Of a stretch of DNA of 8,864 nt, positions 7,188 to 8,864 are shown piece after piece. The stretch is from contig DHLZ01000148.1 in the NCBI GenBank assembly GCA_002405515.1, forward strand, positions 1 through 8,864, given 5' to 3'. The notes beneath the pieces are model-generated. The model saw only the letters and a list, made by a program, of their open reading frames with translations, made no database searches and was not told the origin of the DNA. Position 1 is the stretch's first letter; each line of letters opens with the position of its first letter. Origin of the DNA: Planctomycetaceae bacterium UBA4655 (GTDB lineage: Bacteria > Planctomycetota > Planctomycetia > Pirellulales > UBA1268). Both the position numbers and the translations under genes were made by a program.

Positions 7188-8864
7188 ATGATGCCGTCGA
7201 AGAGCCTCGCGATCGTGCTGCGGACGGTCCCCTTCGGAGAGACCAGCTGCGTCGTCACGCTCTTGAGCCGCGAGTTCGGCAAGCTGCGAGGTCTGGCGAA
7301 GGGAGCCTGGCGGCCCAAGAGCGGTTTCGACGCCGCCCTTGACCTCCTTTCCATCTGTGAGGTACTCGTCCTCCGCAAATCCTCCGGCGGCCTGGACCTG
7401 GTCACCGAGGCGAGCTTGGAGCGTCGTTTCCGCGTGGAGGACCTTTTCTCCTTCCATGCCGCGCTTCATCTCGCCGAAGTGGTCGATGGGCTCACCGCCG
7501 AAGGCGATCCGCACGCGGAGTTGTTCGATGTCGTCGCGACCGCGCTCACCGAGCTTTCCGCCCGTCCGGAGCCCGCACTGCCGGTCCCCTCTCCCGCCGG
7601 GAGGCAGTCGGCCGACCACCGCGGCCGTGCGGCCGCCGTGCTCGCCGGCACGGAAATCGCCATCTGTCGCCTGCTCGGCCACGGCCCGTCGCTCAGGAGG
7701 TGCGCCGCCTGTCGCGGCGCCGTCGAGCCCGGTCCGCGATTCAGTTTCGGCATGCTCGACGGCGGGCTGCTCTGCCCTCGGTGTCGCCGGGGCCGCCGGG
7801 CGGTCGTCTCGATCTCCGGGGCCGTCCTCGACGCGATGCGGAGGCTCGAGACGGATCCGGGCGGCATCCGCGAGATGCCCGAGGGAGTCGCCGGAGAGCT
7901 GCGCGCCGTGATGAACACCCTCTTTTCGCACCTGCTCGAACGCCGCCTGCGGGTCGCGCCGAGGCTCACCGTCGCCCGATCGTTCGGCCCGCTGCTCATC
8001 GCGATGAGCCTCGCCATTTCCGGCTGCGCGAGCTTCAAGACGCCGACGTGGCCCTGGGGATCGCAGGCGGCGGTCGACGCCGCGGCGGAGGCCGGCGACG
8101 ACTCCGAGGTGATTTCGTCCGAGTTCTCCGAGCCCGAGGATCTCGGATGGGACTACTTCAAGGGGGAAAACATCAAGCGGCGATGGAAGAAGATGGTCGG
8201 CCGCGGCCCCAACGAGCCGATCGCCCGCAAGGCCTTGGAGGAGGGGGACTCGCTGTTTCGCGAGGGGAAGTACGCCGAGGCGGTTCCGAAGTACAAGCTC
8301 GCCGTCGATCGCTGGCCCGACTCGGCGATCGAAGAGGACGCCCTCTGGCAGCTTGCCGAATGCTACTTCTTCCTCGACAAGTACCCGAAGGCCGAGGACT
8401 GCTACGACGACCTCGTGAAAAAATTCGCCAACACGCGGCACCTCGACCGCATCGCCCAGCGGCAGTTCGTCATCGCGGACTACTGGCTGAAGCTCGACGC
8501 GAAGCACGACTACTGGACGATCGCGCCGAATCTCGTGGATCGCTCGCGGCCGCTCTTCGACACCCGCGGCCGCGCCATCAAGGCCTTCGACCACGTCCGC
8601 ATCAACGACCCCCGCGGGCCGCTTGCCGACGACAGCATCATGGCGCAGGCGAACGCCTACTTCCTGAACCGGGAGTGGCTCGACGCCGACTACTACTACG
8701 GCCTGCTCCGCACGGAATACCCCGACAGCGACTTCCTGCTCCAGGCCCACCTGTTCGTGCTCCAGGCGAAGCTGCAGGACTACCAGGGGCCGGGCTACGA
8801 GGGGGGAATCCTCGAGGAGGCCGCGCTGCTCGCCGACCAGACGCTCGTGCAGTTTCCCGACCGG
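7188..8864 (+). CDS. recO: DNA repair protein RecO, reading straight into a TPR lipoprotein (3' partial)
   Basis: Residues 1 to about 260 are RecO, which helps RecR load RecA onto SSB-coated single-stranded DNA in recombinational repair. The N-terminal OB fold covers about 1-80 (SLAIVLRTVPFGETSCVVTL, then FGKLRGLAKGAWRPKSGFD, then KSSGGLDLVTEA). A helical domain follows, interrupted by a Pro-rich linker at about 127-146. The zinc finger Cys172, Cys175, Cys196 and Cys199 (CAAC and CPRC) is complete. The RecO C-terminus looks intact to about GELRAVMNTLFSHLLERRLR (236-255). No stop follows: the same frame continues through a hydrophobic lipobox segment (FGPLLIAMSLAISGC, Cys280) into a TPR protein and stays open for all 559 codons to the window edge. 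Start: ATGATG at 7188/7191, 3 bases after the CorC stop, with GGGG at 7178-7181. The RecO identity is firm; whether the whole frame makes one polypeptide is uncertain. Confidence 0.85.
   Translation, partial: MMPSKSLAIVLRTVPFGETSCVVTLLSREFGKLRGLAKGAWRPKSGFDAALDLLSICEVLVLRKSSGGLDLVTEASLERRFRVEDLFSFHAALHLAEVVDGLTAEGDPHAELFDVVATALTELSARPEPALPVPSPAGRQSADHRGRAAAVLAGTEIAICRLLGHGPSLRRCAACRGAVEPGPRFSFGMLDGGLLCPRCRRGRRAVVSISGAVLDAMRRLETDPGGIREMPEGVAGELRAVMNTLFSHLLERRLRVAPRLTVARSFGPLLIAMSLAISGCASFKTPTWPWGSQAAVDAAAEAGDDSEVISSEFSEPEDLGWDYFKGENIKRRWKKMVGRGPNEPIARKALEEGDSLFREGKYAEAVPKYKLAVDRWPDSAIEEDALWQLAECYFFLDKYPKAEDCYDDLVKKFANTRHLDRIAQRQFVIADYWLKLDAKHDYWTIAPNLVDRSRPLFDTRGRAIKAFDHVRINDPRGPLADDSIMAQANAYFLNREWLDADYYYGLLRTEYPDSDFLLQAHLFVLQAKLQDYQGPGYEGGILEEAALLADQTLVQFPDR
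7893..7910 (+). promoter_or_regulatory. candidate internal ribosome binding site inside recO
   Basis: GGAGAG at 7893-7898 lies 9 bases before an in-frame GTG at 7908 and 12 before an in-frame ATG at 7911. This is one of the better purine-rich Shine-Dalgarno matches seen ahead of a start codon in the window, where most genes have weak or no such site. It would let the TPR lipoprotein be made on its own from within the recO frame. Purine-rich hexamers also arise by chance in coding sequence, so this is only suggestive. Confidence 0.35.
7911..8864 (+). CDS. BamD/YfiO-like TPR outer-membrane lipoprotein, in-frame within the recO frame (3' partial)
   Basis: From the ATG at 7911 the product begins with a basic n-region (ERRLRVAPRLTVARS), a hydrophobic core and a lipobox LAISGC, with Cys39 as the predicted lipidation site (8025-8027). 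The mature part starts with an acidic, flexible segment (about 55-80). It continues with tetratricopeptide-type helices from about residue 105: ARKALEEGDSLFREGKYAEA, then EEDALWQLAECYFFLDKYPKAEDCYDDLVKKF, and later ADYYYGLLRTEYPDSDFLLQAH. This pattern resembles BamD/YfiO, the TPR lipoprotein of the beta-barrel assembly machine, and related planctomycete TPR lipoproteins; BamD function itself is not shown. The frame is open for 318 codons to the window edge, so the C-terminus is missing. The start is uncertain: GTG 7908 and ATG 7911 are usable, ATG 8004 is too close to the lipobox, and translation as a RecO extension is also possible. Confidence 0.66.
   Translation, partial: MNTLFSHLLERRLRVAPRLTVARSFGPLLIAMSLAISGCASFKTPTWPWGSQAAVDAAAEAGDDSEVISSEFSEPEDLGWDYFKGENIKRRWKKMVGRGPNEPIARKALEEGDSLFREGKYAEAVPKYKLAVDRWPDSAIEEDALWQLAECYFFLDKYPKAEDCYDDLVKKFANTRHLDRIAQRQFVIADYWLKLDAKHDYWTIAPNLVDRSRPLFDTRGRAIKAFDHVRINDPRGPLADDSIMAQANAYFLNREWLDADYYYGLLRTEYPDSDFLLQAHLFVLQAKLQDYQGPGYEGGILEEAALLADQTLVQFPDR
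7951..8027 (+). other. internal lipoprotein signal sequence (lipobox LAISGC)
   Basis: The encoded segment has five arginines in its basic part (RRLRVAPRLTVARS), then about 14 mostly hydrophobic residues (FGPLLIAMSLAISG) ending in Cys280 of the long frame. Leu-Ala-Ile-Ser-Gly-Cys is a plausible signal peptidase II site, with small residues just before Cys. The charge arrangement favours the N-terminal side staying in the cytoplasm and the C-terminal side being exported. The same segment could act as a normal signal peptide for a separately started lipoprotein, or as an internal signal-anchor for a RecO fusion. Confidence 0.65.

Noticed and set aside
8004..8007. ATG at 8004 as the lipoprotein start, forming an ATGA like the other overlaps in the operon
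   Set aside because: It would leave only seven residues before the lipobox Cys, with no basic region or hydrophobic core. The TGA at 8005-8007 is in a frame that does not encode RecO. An ancestral frame slip here cannot be excluded, but the sequence does not show one.
5748..8750. A 1000-codon open frame on the minus strand, with similar long minus-strand frames at 845-2929 and 2945-5371
   Set aside because: They lie opposite well-identified genes. Their translations are rich in Arg, His, Asp and Pro with no recognisable domain, as expected from GC-rich third-position bias on the other strand.
1..8864. Novel defence, mobile or CRISPR system
   Set aside because: All genes fit known housekeeping families. 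No transposase, integrase, nuclease-helicase pair, tRNA or repeat-spacer array was seen; the only repeats are the two copies at 1-68.

Overview
The window is high-GC DNA, about two-thirds GC by eye, coding on the + strand almost from end to end. Gene content and motif style point to the Planctomycetota, probably near Pirellulales. The pointers are a CdsA signature reading LGGVLDLADS, a YbeY motif ending GYDD, a CNNM/CorC protein with a degenerate membrane domain, and a RecO with a KSSGGLDLVTEA stretch. This placement rests on recalled family resemblance, not on a search.

Layout: positions 1-236 are a non-coding leader. It holds two near-identical 20-base repeats (1-20 and 49-68) and an AT-richer patch that may carry the operon promoter. 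Then follow uppS (237-965), cdsA (962-1894), phoH (1943-2908), a PgpH/YqfF-type 7TM-HD phosphodiesterase (2930-5407), ybeY (5404-5898), a CNNM/CorC-type CBS membrane protein (5895-7184), and an open frame from 7188 that begins as recO and runs without a stop to the window edge. Neighbouring genes overlap by 4 bases at three junctions (GTGA at 962, ATGA at 5404 and 5895). Other gaps are 3, 21 and 48 bases. The only break that could hold a new promoter is the 48 bases before phoH, where an extended -10 element sits almost on the start codon.

The genes join two blocks conserved across bacteria. uppS-cdsA supplies the undecaprenyl carrier lipid and CDP-diacylglycerol for envelope synthesis. phoH-pgpH-ybeY-corC-recO resembles the Bacillus phoH-yqfF-ybeY...era-recO order and the E. 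coli ybeZ-ybeY-ybeX order. The shared themes are ribosome/RNA maturation, a nucleotide second messenger, metal homeostasis, DNA repair and envelope building.

The most unusual observation is at the 3' end. A complete-looking RecO, including its four-cysteine zinc finger, continues in the same frame into a lipoprotein signal (lipobox Cys at 8025-8027) and a BamD/YfiO-like TPR protein. No stop codon separates the two. This is a true fusion, a nested in-frame start, or a lost stop codon or sequence error. Nothing in the window looks like a mobile element, CRISPR array, RNA gene or defence system; otherwise it is a housekeeping operon.
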